This document shows, one piece after another, positions 1-8,764 of a stretch of DNA of 64,000 nucleotides. This stretch comes from Hymenobacter sediminis (GTDB lineage: Bacteria > Bacteroidota > Bacteroidia > Cytophagales > Hymenobacteraceae): contig NZ_QKNS01000008.1 of NCBI RefSeq assembly GCF_003231285.1, forward strand, positions 62,001-126,000, given 5' to 3'. The notes beneath the pieces are model-generated. The model was not told where the DNA came from. It ran no database searches and saw only the letters and a program-made list of their open reading frames with translations. The position numbers and the translations under genes are program-made. The first letter of the stretch is position 1, and every line of letters starts with the position of its first letter.

Positions 1-219
1 CCTAGCTCTGGGGAGGCCAGCGGCGTTACGGCACTGCTCTGGTAAATAAGATGATGTAACGGGTCCATAGGCTAGGGAGTAAAATGATAAAAATAACCTA
101 TCTCTAAAAAATACGATTGGAGCCTCAGAAAAGTCATCCTACCAAGGTCCTTAATTGAATTCCCATCTTCCTAATTTGGACCCGACAAGTCTGCTGTTCC
201 TGTTTTTCCGCCGCTGCCG
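1..219. other. Left-edge gap, possible 3' end of an upstream gene
   Basis: No complete gene is visible. Read from base 1 in the first forward frame the sequence stays open for 14 codons (ending ...GVTALLW) and stops at a TAA at 43-45, so this may be the tail of a gene entering from the left, but 14 codons prove nothing. The remainder is AT-richer intergenic DNA leading to the nicotinamidase start. No terminator hairpin was seen. Confidence 0.25.
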
Positions 220-810
220 ATGAAAGCCCTACTCCTGATTGATATTCAGAACGATTTCCTGCCGGGTGGCTCCCTGGCCGTACCGGGTGGCCACGAAATC
301 CTACCCCTAGTCAACGACTTACAGCCCACCTACGACCTGGTAGTAGCTACCCAGGACTGGCACCCGGCTCAGCACCAAAGCTTTGCCAGCCAGCACCCCG
401 GCCGCCAGCCCTTCGAGCAAATTGACCTGCACGGCCTGCCCCAAACCCTCTGGCCCGACCACTGCGTGCAGGGCACGGCCGGCGCCGAGTTCAGCCCGGC
501 CCTGGATCAACACCGCATCGAGGCTATTTTCCGCAAGGGCACTACCCCCGAAATCGATTCGTACAGCGGCTTCTTCGACAACGGTCACCGCAAAAGCACA
601 GGCCTGGCCGATTACCTCCGCGGGCGCGGGGTGCAGGAGGTTCATCTCTGCGGCCTGGCCGCCGACTTCTGTGTGAACTTCTCTGCCCTCGATGCCCTGC
701 AGGAAGGTTTTCAGGTGCGGTTTCTGGAAGCGGCCACCCGGGCTATTTCGGCGGAGGGCTATGCCCAGGCCCGGCAGGAGCTGCAGCGGCGCGGGGCCCA
801 GATAGGCTAG
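220..810 (+). CDS. pncA: Nicotinamidase (nicotinamide amidohydrolase)
   Basis: Hydrolyses nicotinamide to nicotinate and ammonia in the cytosol, the first step of NAD salvage through nicotinate. The 196-residue length is usual for the isochorismatase-like amidase family. The LIDIQNDF opening carries catalytic Asp8; FRKG supplies Lys106 and AADFCV supplies the nucleophile Cys151, completing the Asp-Lys-Cys triad. Metal ligands of the PncA subfamily are visible as Asp46, His48 and His52 in TQDWHPAQH and His81 in WPDHCV. These metal residues separate it from metal-free isochorismatases. The ATG at 220 gives the expected N-terminus starting directly in strand 1. It stands alone, with the channel gene 84 bp downstream. 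Confidence 0.95.
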   Translation: MKALLLIDIQNDFLPGGSLAVPGGHEILPLVNDLQPTYDLVVATQDWHPAQHQSFASQHPGRQPFEQIDLHGLPQTLWPDHCVQGTAGAEFSPALDQHRIEAIFRKGTTPEIDSYSGFFDNGHRKSTGLADYLRGRGVQEVHLCGLAADFCVNFSALDALQEGFQVRFLEAATRAISAEGYAQARQELQRRGAQIG

Positions 811-894
811 CCCTACCCCACCGGAGCGGGCTAACCTTTCCGGCGCCTTTGGGGTAGAAAAGCCACCCGGCTGCGGCCCGATACTGCCGAGCCG

Positions 895-1995
895 GTGCCT
901 ATGTCTGACTTCTTTTCTGATCTGGAACAGCTGCGCCTAGTTGTGCACGCCATGGGGGTAGTAGCCGGCAGCCTCTTGGCTGGCTGGCTGCTGAAACGAC
1001 TGGCTTTCTGGCTGCTGGCGGCCTACAACCGCCGCGAGCCTACCCCCCTGGCCGAATCGGTGCTGCGCCACCTGAGCCAGCCCAGCGCCTGGTTTTTCCC
1101 GGTGCTGGTGCTCTCGTTCGTGCTACCCCTTACCCGCCTCGAAGACCGCTCTCTGGAGGTAGCCCGCCGCCTCGTGGAAACGGCCCTGCTGACGACGTTT
1201 GCCTGGGGACTAGTAAAAACTGTGGACGTGGTAGAGGAGCTGGTGCAACACCACTACCGCCTCACCGACGACGACAACCTGCGGGTGCGCAAGCTGTTCA
1301 CCCAGCTGCAGTTCGTTAAAAAGCTGGCCGTTACGCTCATTATTTTCGTAGCTACGGCTCTGGTACTCATGAGCTTTGCCACGGTGCGCAAAATTGGCAC
1401 GGGCCTGCTCACCTCGGCGGGTATTGCCAGCGTTATTGTGGGTTTTGCGGCCCAACGCTCCATCAGCAACTTGCTGGCTGGCTTCCAGATTGCCTTCACC
1501 CAACCCATCCGGCTGGATGACGTGCTGGTAGTTGAGGGCGAGTGGGGCCGGGTAGAAGAAATTACGTTCACCTACGTAGTGCTGCGCATCTGGGACGAGC
1601 GCCGCCTGGTGCTCCCGCTGAACTACTTTATCGAGAAGCCTTTCCAGAACTGGACCCGCACCACCTCCCAGCTGCTGGGCACCGTGTTCCTGTACACCGA
1701 TTATACCATTCCAGTAGATGCCGTGCGGGCCGAGTTGCAGCGCCTGGTAGAGGAAAATCCGCTCTGGGACCGGCGCGTTTGCGTGCTGCAGGTCACTGAC
1801 TCAAAGGAGCGCACCCTGGAGCTTCGCTGCCTAGTGAGTGCCTCTAACTCCAGCCGGGCCTTTGATTTGCGTTGTGCCGTGCGCGAGCAGCTGGTGCGGT
1901 TCATTCAGGAGCACTACCCCCACAGCCTGCCCAAAAGTCGCACGCTGGTAGAGGCCCAGGATCAGCCGTTTAGCTTAGCTCCGATAGAAGAATAA
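895..1995 (+). CDS. Small-conductance mechanosensitive channel (MscS family)
   Basis: Inner-membrane channel that opens under membrane tension and releases solutes on hypo-osmotic shock. The 366-residue protein has about five hydrophobic segments (roughly 15-37, 63-80, 93-110, 143-162 and 170-190). The last is the glycine/alanine-rich pore helix, followed by the conserved AQRSISNLLAG stretch and the MscS beta domain (DDVLVVEGEWGRVEEITF...). The C-terminal alpha/beta domain is complete. The open frame begins at a GTG (895); the ATG two codons later at 901 is equally plausible and would shorten it by two residues. It is larger than E. coli MscS because of extra N-terminal helices, as in the YbdG/YnaI-like subgroups. 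Confidence 0.92.
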   Translation: MPMSDFFSDLEQLRLVVHAMGVVAGSLLAGWLLKRLAFWLLAAYNRREPTPLAESVLRHLSQPSAWFFPVLVLSFVLPLTRLEDRSLEVARRLVETALLTTFAWGLVKTVDVVEELVQHHYRLTDDDNLRVRKLFTQLQFVKKLAVTLIIFVATALVLMSFATVRKIGTGLLTSAGIASVIVGFAAQRSISNLLAGFQIAFTQPIRLDDVLVVEGEWGRVEEITFTYVVLRIWDERRLVLPLNYFIEKPFQNWTRTTSQLLGTVFLYTDYTIPVDAVRAELQRLVEENPLWDRRVCVLQVTDSKERTLELRCLVSASNSSRAFDLRCAVREQLVRFIQEHYPHSLPKSRTLVEAQDQPFSLAPIEE

Positions 1996-2007
1996 GGCAG
2001 CAGAAAA

Positions 2008-2041
2008 TTGACTAAAATCCGGCGTTTTCGGCTTATATTTG
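2008..2041 (+). promoter_or_regulatory. Probable promoter of the GNAT gene (TTG-N23-TATATTTG)
   Basis: TATATTTG at 2034-2041 fits the Bacteroidota -7 consensus TAnnTTTG exactly, with a TTG at 2008-2010 as the -33 element. It lies 59 bp before the ATG at 2100 in otherwise non-coding, AT-richer DNA. Inferred from the motif only; the spacing is slightly longer than the consensus. Confidence 0.5.
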
Positions 2042-2099
2042 TAAGTTATGCAGCCGCCGCTGGTACTATTTCCAGAGGAAGTAAGCTGCTCCGTCTTAC

Positions 2100-2654
2100 A
2101 TGATTCGACTGGAATATTTCACCCCTGGTGATTTCGACCAACTTATTACCTGGATTGACTCGCCCCACCTGCTTATGAACTGGTCGGGGCCTATGTTTAA
2201 CTTTCCCCTCAACCACGAAAAGCTGGAGTGGTACCTGCAGGACACTAACGAGCTGGGCTCCTCAGATGTATTCATCTTCAAGGCCATTGACACAACCACC
2301 GAAACGGTAGTGGGCCATATCTCCCTGGGTAGCATCAGCCAGAAAAACAGCGCGGCCCGCGTGAGCCGGGTATTTATCGATCCGCAGCAGCGGGGCCGGG
2401 GTTTTGCCGCCCGCATGCTCACGGAGGTACTGCGCTTCGGCTTCGAACAGTTGCACCTGCACCGCATTGCGCTGGGCGTGTACAGCTTCAACGAGGCCGC
2501 CATCCGGGCCTACACCCGCGCCGGTATGCAGCGGGAAGGCTGCTCCCGCGACGTGCTCAAGTACGAAAACGAATACTGGAGTCTGGTGGAAATGAGCATG
2601 CTCAAACCCGAGTGGCAGGCCCTGCACCCCGCCGTTGTTTCGGAGGCGGCCTAA
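2100..2654 (+). CDS. GNAT N-acetyltransferase (RimJ/RimL-type)
   Basis: Transfers an acetyl group from acetyl-CoA to an amine; the substrate cannot be told. The 184 residues cover one complete GNAT fold. The acetyl-CoA pyrophosphate-binding motif is seen as QQRGRGFA at about 96-103 after the strand VSRVFIDP, and motif B as LGVYSFNEAAIRAYTRAGM, typical of the Acetyltransf_3 (RimJ/L-like) subgroup that modifies ribosomal proteins, antibiotics or metabolites. It has its own promoter-like element and ends at a strong bidirectional terminator shared with the convergent SDR gene, so it is probably monocistronic. Confidence 0.88.
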   Translation: MIRLEYFTPGDFDQLITWIDSPHLLMNWSGPMFNFPLNHEKLEWYLQDTNELGSSDVFIFKAIDTTTETVVGHISLGSISQKNSAARVSRVFIDPQQRGRGFAARMLTEVLRFGFEQLHLHRIALGVYSFNEAAIRAYTRAGMQREGCSRDVLKYENEYWSLVEMSMLKPEWQALHPAVVSEAA

Positions 2655-2677
2655 GTCCTACCCTCCTTATCCAGCGC

Positions 2678-2717
2678 AAAGCCCCGAACTGCTATTAAAT
2701 CAGCGGTTCGGGGCTTT
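2678..2717. terminator. Bidirectional terminator between GNAT and SDR genes
   Basis: AAAGCCCCGAACTGCT pairs with AGCGGTTCGGGGCTTT (one mismatch) around an AT-rich loop; it has A-runs on one side and T-runs on the other, so it can serve both convergent genes. Confidence 0.8.
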
Positions 2718-2744
2718 GGCGTTATTGGAGGGGTAGCAACCTGC

Positions 2745-3479
2745 TTAGCGGTTATTCATAAGCTGGAAACGGGCGTCAATCTGCTCCCGCGAGGCCCGGC
2801 GGATCTCTTCAGAGGTTCCGTAGCCAACTTCCTGCTCGCCGGCGGCTAAGCGCTGCATCACGGAGTCCGCAAAATCATTGACGGGCACGCCCCAGGTGTG
2901 CAGGCCGGCACCGCCGAGGTCGGTATTCACGGCCGGGGGCACCACTTCAAGCACACTAATGGGGGTAGCGGCTAGCTGGTGCCGCAACGACAAGGTAAAA
3001 GAATGCAGGGCCGCCTTGGTTGCGCTGTAGATGGGAGCCTGGGCCATTGGGGCAAACGCCAGCCCCGACGTCACGTTGATAATGGCCGAGTTGGCCTGCT
3101 CCCGCAACTGCGGAATAAATAGCGTAGTCAGGTGAATGGGAGCTTCCACGTTGATAACCAACTCCTGCCGGCGGGTTTCCCAATCTTCTTCCTCCGTCAA
3201 TTGAAAGCGCCGCTGAATACCGGCATTATTTACCAGCACATTCAGCTGCGGAAACTCCTGCCGCGCCCACTCAGCCAGGGCTACCCGGTCGGCGGCCACG
3301 GCCACGTCGCAGGCCCGAATGTGCAGGCCCGGCAACTGCTGCTGAGCCTCCCGAAGCTTGTCTTCGCGGCGGCCCACGGCTATTACTGTGCTGCCTGCCC
3401 GCTGAAACCGCTCGGCCAGCGCCAACCCTATACCCGAGCCGCCGCCCGTAATCAATACCGTATTTCCAGCCAGATTCAT
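2745..3479 (-). CDS. Short-chain dehydrogenase/reductase (DltE-like)
   Basis: NAD(P)-dependent oxidoreductase of the classical SDR family, 244 residues. Visible are the cofactor-binding TGGGSGIG (11-18), NNAG (84-87), catalytic Ser138 and the YSATK motif with Tyr151 and Lys155, plus Asn110. The N-terminal stretch and overall pattern resemble the DltE subgroup found widely in bacteria, where the real substrate is generally unknown; the name does not imply a role in teichoic acid alanylation here, since no dlt genes are present. It is convergent with the GNAT gene and divergent from the next secreted protein. Confidence 0.88.
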   Translation of the reverse strand: MNLAGNTVLITGGGSGIGLALAERFQRAGSTVIAVGRREDKLREAQQQLPGLHIRACDVAVAADRVALAEWARQEFPQLNVLVNNAGIQRRFQLTEEEDWETRRQELVINVEAPIHLTTLFIPQLREQANSAIINVTSGLAFAPMAQAPIYSATKAALHSFTLSLRHQLAATPISVLEVVPPAVNTDLGGAGLHTWGVPVNDFADSVMQRLAAGEQEVGYGTSEEIRRASREQIDARFQLMNNR

Positions 3480-3789
3480 CGTGTGTGTGAGGGGAATGGA
3501 GGTGACAACTCACGGCTCGCCTCGAAATAGATGGAACGGGCCGCAAGCTGCTTTCTACGACAAAACCGCGTCGGGGTCTGGGGGTTGCGAGCAGCAACGG
3601 CCAAGGCCAGGCGGCAACAACCTGTTAGTCAGCCGCTGGCTCAGAAGACGGAAACCAGCCCCGTATTGTCCTGCGGAGGAGCTTTATATCACAAAAAGCA
3701 AATTTTCTGCGGGTTTGCCCCGCACTTTTGTGTACCTTCCCCCCTTCGATGTTCAGCCCCTCAAGCTGCCCTGTCCTGGGTGCCCGCTC
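3480..3789. other. Intergenic region before the secreted hypothetical gene
   Basis: A forward open frame runs through this stretch from 3481 into the next gene, but its translation is low in hydrophobic or family-like character and a clear signal peptide begins only at 3790. The region probably holds divergent promoters for the SDR gene and the secreted gene; no convincing -7 element was found. Confidence 0.5.
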
Positions 3790-4323
3790 ATGAAGCACTG
3801 CCTCCTTTTACTGCTGCCCCTGCTTAGCGCTGTTTCCGGCAGCGTACAGGCAGCAACGGGCACCCCTACCCCACACGCGTCTTCGGTTCTGCGCAGCAAG
3901 GAAGTAGCTGCCGACTTGCGGGCTACTTGGCTGGGCACTCCTCTTAAGCGGTTTAAGCACTTAGTGCCGGAGCGCCGGGCTACGGCCTCGCAGATCAGCT
4001 ACTTTACCCGCCCCGATGAGGCCCTGACTATTGGGGGCTACCCCGTAACTGGCATCAGCTACGGTTTCTACAAAGGGCTGCTGTGCTGCGTGGAAGTGCG
4101 GGTGCTGGGCCCTGTTAACTGCCAGGGCATCTATAGCCTGCTCACGCGCGCCTACGGCCCCAGCCAGGTGGCCGCCACCTCGGCCCAGCAGTGGACTAAC
4201 CCCCAAGTGCGGCTGCTCTACACCGAAATGCCTAAGGGCTATGCTACCGTAATAGTGGCCAGCACCCCACTAGTGGCGCAATACCACGCTGCCCGGCAGG
4301 CCGCCAGCAACGAGGCCGCCTAG
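3790..4323 (+). CDS. Secreted hypothetical protein
   Basis: Not recognised as a named family. The frame is open from 3481, but the ATG at 3790 is chosen because it starts a textbook signal peptide (MKHCLLLLLPLLSAVSG..., cleavage near residues 22-24). That gives 177 residues, exported to the periplasm or outer membrane. The mature part is a small mixed alpha/beta domain with paired cysteines in LLCCVEVRV and a later NCQGIY, which could form a disulfide. It is followed 127 bp later by a single-TM peptide. Function unknown. Confidence 0.6.
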   Translation: MKHCLLLLLPLLSAVSGSVQAATGTPTPHASSVLRSKEVAADLRATWLGTPLKRFKHLVPERRATASQISYFTRPDEALTIGGYPVTGISYGFYKGLLCCVEVRVLGPVNCQGIYSLLTRAYGPSQVAATSAQQWTNPQVRLLYTEMPKGYATVIVASTPLVAQYHAARQAASNEAA

Positions 4324-4450
4324 CTTTGCGCCCTTAAGCTGGGGTAGCAACTGCTTCACCGCGTTTCGTTTGCTGCATGGAGTTGCCTGTTCCGGTACCA
4401 TCCTCTGTTTTCCTCGTTCTGCTATTTGCGCTACGCGCTTCCTGAGCTCT

Positions 4451-4564
4451 ATGAAACGCAACGAACTGGAAAACCGTCAGAATTGGGTGGTGTACACCCT
4501 AATGACCGTATCGGCCATTATTGCCCTGATAGTTGCTCTGTGGTACCACGCCCACCACTTCTAA
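4451..4564 (+). CDS. Tiny single-span membrane protein (37 aa)
   Basis: ATG at 4451 opens a 37-codon frame: a charged, Asn-rich N-terminus (MKRNELENRQNW) followed by one hydrophobic helix (about residues 13-31) and a short His-rich end (HAHHF). Such peptides are common in Bacteroidota and usually unannotated. Support is the clean topology and positive-inside start; a longer frame from 4370 exists, but its extra residues look like translated leader. Function unknown. Confidence 0.45.
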   Translation: MKRNELENRQNWVVYTLMTVSAIIALIVALWYHAHHF

Positions 4565-4957
4565 GCGCTAGTCTGGGCCTACCCTCCCGTATGGGTTTAA
4601 CCCTTCGCCTGGCTTTATCTTGCCTGGCCTGGAAAGCCATGAGTGTCCTTTTCGTTTAGCCTGATGGGTAGCTGCCGGCTTACGGCCGGCGCGAGGGCAG
4701 CCGGCAGCTTGTACGCAGATATTTTTCCTGACTTGAATCTGCTCCAGGCTGACATGGGCACGGGCGCGGCTACCGCTGAGCCTGCCTCTGATTCATGTAT
4801 TTACACGGAACGAGGCGGCCTTAGTAGGTGTTAAAATGTATTCTAGCCGGGTGGGCCTGCGGGCGCCTCCGGCGGCGGGGCAAGACACTTTCTTCGGCAA
4901 CAAAAGCCACCTTTTCCGACTTTCCCCGTACTTCGTAAGTCCTATTTCGAAATACGC
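4565..4957. other. Gap upstream of mqo with hairpin and operator-like palindrome
   Basis: No convincing gene. Two structures stand out: a hairpin with perfect 11-bp arms (AGCTGCCGGCT at 4670-4680 and AGCCGGCAGCT at 4699-4709) that lacks a T tail, and the 12-bp palindrome TATTTCGAAATA at 4943-4954, ending 3 bp before the mqo ATG. The segment just before mqo is pyrimidine-rich and probably contains its promoter and leader. Confidence 0.5.
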
Positions 4958-6475
4958 ATGAGCACTACCGAACCCGCTGACTCCCTATCTGCCGATGTGG
5001 TCCTGATTGGGGCGGGCATCATGAGCGCCACTTTGGGCATGATGCTGAAAGAGTTGCAGCCTGATTTGACCATTGCTATTGTCGAGCGGCTCGACGTAGC
5101 CGCCGCGGAAAGCTCCGATGCCTGGAACAACGCGGGCACGGGCCACTCGGCTTTCTGTGAACTAAACTATACCCCCGAAAAGGCCGATGGCACGGTTGAC
5201 ATCAGCAAGGCCATCAAAATTGCCGAGCAGTTCGAGGAGTCAAAGCAATTTTGGGCTTACCTGGCCGAAACCTATGAGGTGAAGGAGCTCACCCGCTTCG
5301 TGAATCACATTCCGCACCTGAGCTTTGTGTGGGGCGAAAAGAACGTAGATTTCCTGCGTAAGCGCCACGCGGCCCTAACCAAGTCGCCTCTGTTCCAGGG
5401 CATGGAGTTTACGGAGAACCGTGAGGAAATGGAGCGGTGGATGCCGCTGGTGATGCACGGCCGCGACCCACAGCAGCCCGTGGCCGCTACCCGCATGGAC
5501 CTGGGCACCGACGTAAACTTCGGCTCCCTGACCCGCGGTATGTTCACGCTGCTTCAACAAAAGCCTGGCGTTACGTTCCACTTCAATCACAACGTAGAAA
5601 AGCTGCGCCAGAAAGACGGCGTGTGGCGCGTGAAGGCCGAGGACATTGCCACCGGCAACTCACTTAAAATTCGGGCGCCATTTGTGTTTATCGGGGCGGG
5701 CGGCGGCTCCCTACCCCTGCTGATTAAATCAGGCATTCCGGAGGGTTCGGGCTTCGGCGGGTTCCCCGTGAGCGGGCAGTGGCTGAAGTGCGTGAACCCC
5801 ACTATCATTGCCCAACACCACGCCAAGGTATACGGCAAGGCGGCCGTGGGCTCACCGCCCATGTCGGTGCCTCACTTGGACACCCGCGTGATTAACGGTA
5901 AGCAGGAGCTGCTGTTCGGGCCCTACGCCGGCTTCAGCACCAAGTTCCTCAAAAAGGGCTCCTACCTCGATTTGCCCTTGTCGGTGAAGCTGAGCAACAT
6001 GCGCCCCATGATTATTGCGGGCCTGAAAAATATTCCGCTCACCAAGTACCTCATCAACCAGGTTCGTCAGTCGCCCAACGACCGCCTGGCTGCCCTGCGC
6101 GAGTACCTCCCCGAGGCCCGCGCCGAAGACTGGCAGCTGGAAATTGCCGGCCAGCGCGTGCAGGTTATCAAAAAGCATGAAAAGGAAGGTGGCATTCTGG
6201 AGTTCGGTACCGAGGTGGTTGCCGCTTCCGATGGCTCTATAGCCGCACTGCTGGGTGCCTCGCCCGGTGCTTCTACCGCCGTCAGCATCATGCTGGGTTT
6301 GGTGCAGCGCTGCTTCCCCACCAAAGCTCAAACGCCCGAGTGGCAGGCCAAGCTCCGCGAAATGATTCCCTCCTTTGGGCAGTCGTTGGCAGATAACCCA
6401 GCTCTGGTAGAGGAAATCCGGACGCACACCAGTGCCGTGCTAGGCCTGAAAGTAGCGGCTACCCCTGCTCAGTAG
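4958..6475 (+). CDS. mqo: Malate:quinone oxidoreductase
   Basis: Membrane-associated FAD enzyme oxidising malate to oxaloacetate and passing electrons to the quinone pool, replacing or supplementing soluble malate dehydrogenase in the TCA cycle. The 505 residues match the usual Mqo length. The N-terminal FAD-binding GAGIMSATLG (about 18-27) and the following acidic strand end are intact. Family-typical blocks such as NNAGTGHSA, GGFPVSGQWL and GPYAGFSTKFLK are visible, as is the C-terminal GASPGASTAVSIML. The start is set by the ATG at 4958, preceded by a palindrome that overlaps the ribosome-binding position. A strong terminator follows, so it is monocistronic. Confidence 0.96.
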   Translation: MSTTEPADSLSADVVLIGAGIMSATLGMMLKELQPDLTIAIVERLDVAAAESSDAWNNAGTGHSAFCELNYTPEKADGTVDISKAIKIAEQFEESKQFWAYLAETYEVKELTRFVNHIPHLSFVWGEKNVDFLRKRHAALTKSPLFQGMEFTENREEMERWMPLVMHGRDPQQPVAATRMDLGTDVNFGSLTRGMFTLLQQKPGVTFHFNHNVEKLRQKDGVWRVKAEDIATGNSLKIRAPFVFIGAGGGSLPLLIKSGIPEGSGFGGFPVSGQWLKCVNPTIIAQHHAKVYGKAAVGSPPMSVPHLDTRVINGKQELLFGPYAGFSTKFLKKGSYLDLPLSVKLSNMRPMIIAGLKNIPLTKYLINQVRQSPNDRLAALREYLPEARAEDWQLEIAGQRVQVIKKHEKEGGILEFGTEVVAASDGSIAALLGASPGASTAVSIMLGLVQRCFPTKAQTPEWQAKLREMIPSFGQSLADNPALVEEIRTHTSAVLGLKVAATPAQ

Positions 6476-6493
6476 GTTTATCCATAGAATCTT

Positions 6494-6535
6494 CAACAAA
6501 AACGCCCCCTGCTTTTGCAGGGGGCGTTTTTGTTG
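6494..6535. terminator. Terminator after mqo
   Basis: Perfect 19-bp arms beginning CAACAAAAACGCCCCCT around a short TTTT loop, flanked by A- and T-runs, so it is bidirectional. It also lies downstream of the convergent radical SAM gene. Confidence 0.9.
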
Positions 6536-6624
6536 GGGTTGCAATCAGAACAGCGCTATGGAACGTCGCATCAGGTTAGTCGAAACTTCGCTCAGGCTGC
6601 TCTACAGTATTCAACCCTCACAGG

Positions 6625-7728
6625 CTAGGTCCAGTACAGCAATGGCGCATTGTGGAAGCGCTGCTGCCACTCTTGGTAAAAGAACTCCTTGAGTGTGCGC
6701 ATGTCGGCGGGTTGGTACACGAATTTGGTGCCGCCGAACTTGTTACGCTTCACGGCCCGGGTGGCTTCCTCCAGGTCGAGGGAGGTGTTAGGATACCACT
6801 GCAGCAGCACATCCTTGGAACCCGGCGTAAAGCGGTGGGTGATGCACTCAGCCGTCAGGTCGCAGGGAAAATCGAGGGTAGTGGCCAGCCTATCAAGCAG
6901 GTGACGATACTCATCCTGCCAGCCCGGCAGCGGCATAATAGGTGCCAGCACTACCCCCACGGGGTAGCCCCCACCACCTTGCTCTACAGGCAGGGCCAGC
7001 TTCCGCAGGGCCTGCAGTCGCGCCTCTACCGAGGCCGTACCCCCTTCCAGCTTCCGGACGGCTGCTTCCGCGTTCAGGCTAAAGCGCGCCCGCGTGCGGC
7101 CGTGGTGGGGCAAGCCAAGCAGCGAATCGACGTGGTCGTACTTGCTCACGAAGCGCAAATGCGCCCCTTCACGCTGCCCGTAGTAACGAATGCACTCAGC
7201 CAGGGAGCCGGTGAGGTGCTCAATGCCCAGCACATCGGTGTAGCAGCTTACCTCGAAGCTGGTCAGGCGGCCAGGCTGCTCGTAGGCCTGCGTGTTTTCC
7301 AGAAGTTGGGGCAGATTGGCAAACACCTTCACCACGGGCGGGCCCGAGAGGCTGCCGGCCAGGTAGCAATACTGGCAGTGCGCCGGGCAACCTTCAGCGA
7401 GGTTCATTTGCCAGTCGGCAGACGGGGGGGTAGGCTGCAGCCGCAAGGAGCTGGGCGGGGCACACACCACGGCCAGCGTGCTTTTGGCGCGGCGGTACGT
7501 GTCGCGGGCATCTTCGCCGCGCACGCCCGTCAGGCGGTTATTCTTCAGCAGCTCCACTTCCAGTCCTTGAGCCGTAACGCGCTCCAGAATCTGCTGGCCA
7601 AAGGGCTGGTCTAGGGCATCGGGGGTGAACACCACGCGCTTGGGCAGCCACAGTTTAGCACTGTGCTGGCGTGGCTCCGGGGTTGGGGCAAGAATATCAA
7701 GCGAGGGAAACAGCTGGGTTTGGGTCAT
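6625..7728 (-). CDS. SPL-like radical SAM protein
   Basis: Radical S-adenosylmethionine protein of the spore photoproduct lyase-like family. Cys114, Cys118 and Cys121 in CPAHCQYC are the 4Fe-4S ligands (CxxxCxxC), followed by the SPL-type YLAGSLSG. The 367-residue length and the block GRTRARFSLN further on agree with SplB-type proteins. Genuine SplB repairs the spore photoproduct in endospores, which Bacteroidota do not make, so the substrate here is unknown; DNA-lesion repair is possible but is inference. It is convergent with mqo and lies upstream of the citrulline hydrolase gene on the same strand, with its own start. Confidence 0.8.
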   Translation of the reverse strand: MTQTQLFPSLDILAPTPEPRQHSAKLWLPKRVVFTPDALDQPFGQQILERVTAQGLEVELLKNNRLTGVRGEDARDTYRRAKSTLAVVCAPPSSLRLQPTPPSADWQMNLAEGCPAHCQYCYLAGSLSGPPVVKVFANLPQLLENTQAYEQPGRLTSFEVSCYTDVLGIEHLTGSLAECIRYYGQREGAHLRFVSKYDHVDSLLGLPHHGRTRARFSLNAEAAVRKLEGGTASVEARLQALRKLALPVEQGGGGYPVGVVLAPIMPLPGWQDEYRHLLDRLATTLDFPCDLTAECITHRFTPGSKDVLLQWYPNTSLDLEEATRAVKRNKFGGTKFVYQPADMRTLKEFFYQEWQQRFHNAPLLYWT

Positions 7729-7840
7729 AGCTAGTTATAACACCTGCCCGGCTTATATAGCTCCCTCAGCATCAATATTTACCCATTAACAATCAACCAA
7801 TTACAAGTATTTACAACTCACTAAAACAGCTCTAACCCTC

Positions 7841-8764
7841 CTACTCCAGGGTCGGCAGAAACACCTCCGCCAGCATGCAGCGGGCACTACCGCCACCAAT
7901 GGTTTCAATAGTTGGGATGGGTAGGGGAAGCAGCTGAGCGTACTGGCTGAGGGTTTCGCGCTGCTCGGGCCGGAGAGCATCGTAGGCACTTTGCGACATG
8001 GCCAGCAACTCGCGCCCCCGTTCGGGCTGCAGCGTAAGCATGTTGCCGGCAAAATGCGCCACCTGCCCCAGCGTGATATCCACCAGCTCGTGCCCGGTGC
8101 GCCCCAGCGACGCCACCACCGCGGCCCGCTCCGTAGCGTCCTGAATGCTTTCCAGACACACCACCGCAAACCGGGCGCCAATGCACATCATCACATTGGT
8201 ATGGTAGATTTCGCGGCCGGCCGCATCGTGGGCCCGGAAGGCAACCGGCTCGTAGCCCAGGCGGGCAGCTACCTCCCGAAACAGAACCAGGCTGGTCCGG
8301 GGCGAGAGGCAGGCATAGGCTACGCGGTGCAAGTGGTCGAAGATGATGCTGCCGGTTCCCTCCAGAAACTGTCCCTCCTGCTCGTGCGCCGACAGATCTA
8401 CCACCTCTGCTACCCGAAACTGCTGACCCAGTGCCTCCAGAATATCGGGGCGGCGCTCCAAACGACGGTTGGGTGCGCACATGGGGTAGAGCAGCACCCG
8501 GCCGTCGGGGTGAAGCGTAATCCAGTTGTTGGGAAATACAGCATCGGGGGTATGGGGCTCGGGCGTATCCTCAAACACCAGCACCTGCACCCCGCTGGCG
8601 CGCAGCCGGGCTACTACCCCATCAAACTCCGCGAAGGCCCGCGCCTGAATAGTGGCTTCATCCAGACCTGCCAACTGCTGCTGAAAGTGGTTGGAGCGGG
8701 CCGTTTCCTCATTGAATGTGAAGCGCGTGGGTCGGACCAGAAAAACCGTGCGGGCTGCCTGCAT
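7841..8764 (-). CDS. ctlX: Citrulline utilisation hydrolase, CtlX type
   Basis: Member of the guanidino-group-modifying enzyme superfamily (arginine deiminase/DDAH fold), of the group annotated as citrulline utilisation hydrolase. The frame is open to 8917, but the ATG at 8764 gives the expected start and 307 residues. Family features are FPNNW (77-81), LEGTGS (134-139), the HTN motif with probable catalytic His188, and GGGSARC near the C-terminus with the nucleophile Cys296. Expected chemistry is hydrolytic removal of the ureido group; no citrulline or arginine pathway genes adjoin it, so the physiological substrate is inferred from the family alone. Confidence 0.8.
   Translation of the reverse strand: MQAARTVFLVRPTRFTFNEETARSNHFQQQLAGLDEATIQARAFAEFDGVVARLRASGVQVLVFEDTPEPHTPDAVFPNNWITLHPDGRVLLYPMCAPNRRLERRPDILEALGQQFRVAEVVDLSAHEQEGQFLEGTGSIIFDHLHRVAYACLSPRTSLVLFREVAARLGYEPVAFRAHDAAGREIYHTNVMMCIGARFAVVCLESIQDATERAAVVASLGRTGHELVDITLGQVAHFAGNMLTLQPERGRELLAMSQSAYDALRPEQRETLSQYAQLLPLPIPTIETIGGGSARCMLAEVFLPTLE

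Noticed and set aside
3481..3789. N-terminal extension of the secreted hypothetical protein
   Set aside because: A signal peptide begins at 3790; translation from 3481 would bury it.
6652..7614. 320-codon forward ORF opposite the radical SAM gene
   Set aside because: Antisense to a protein with an intact CxxxCxxC motif; its own sequence shows no family features.
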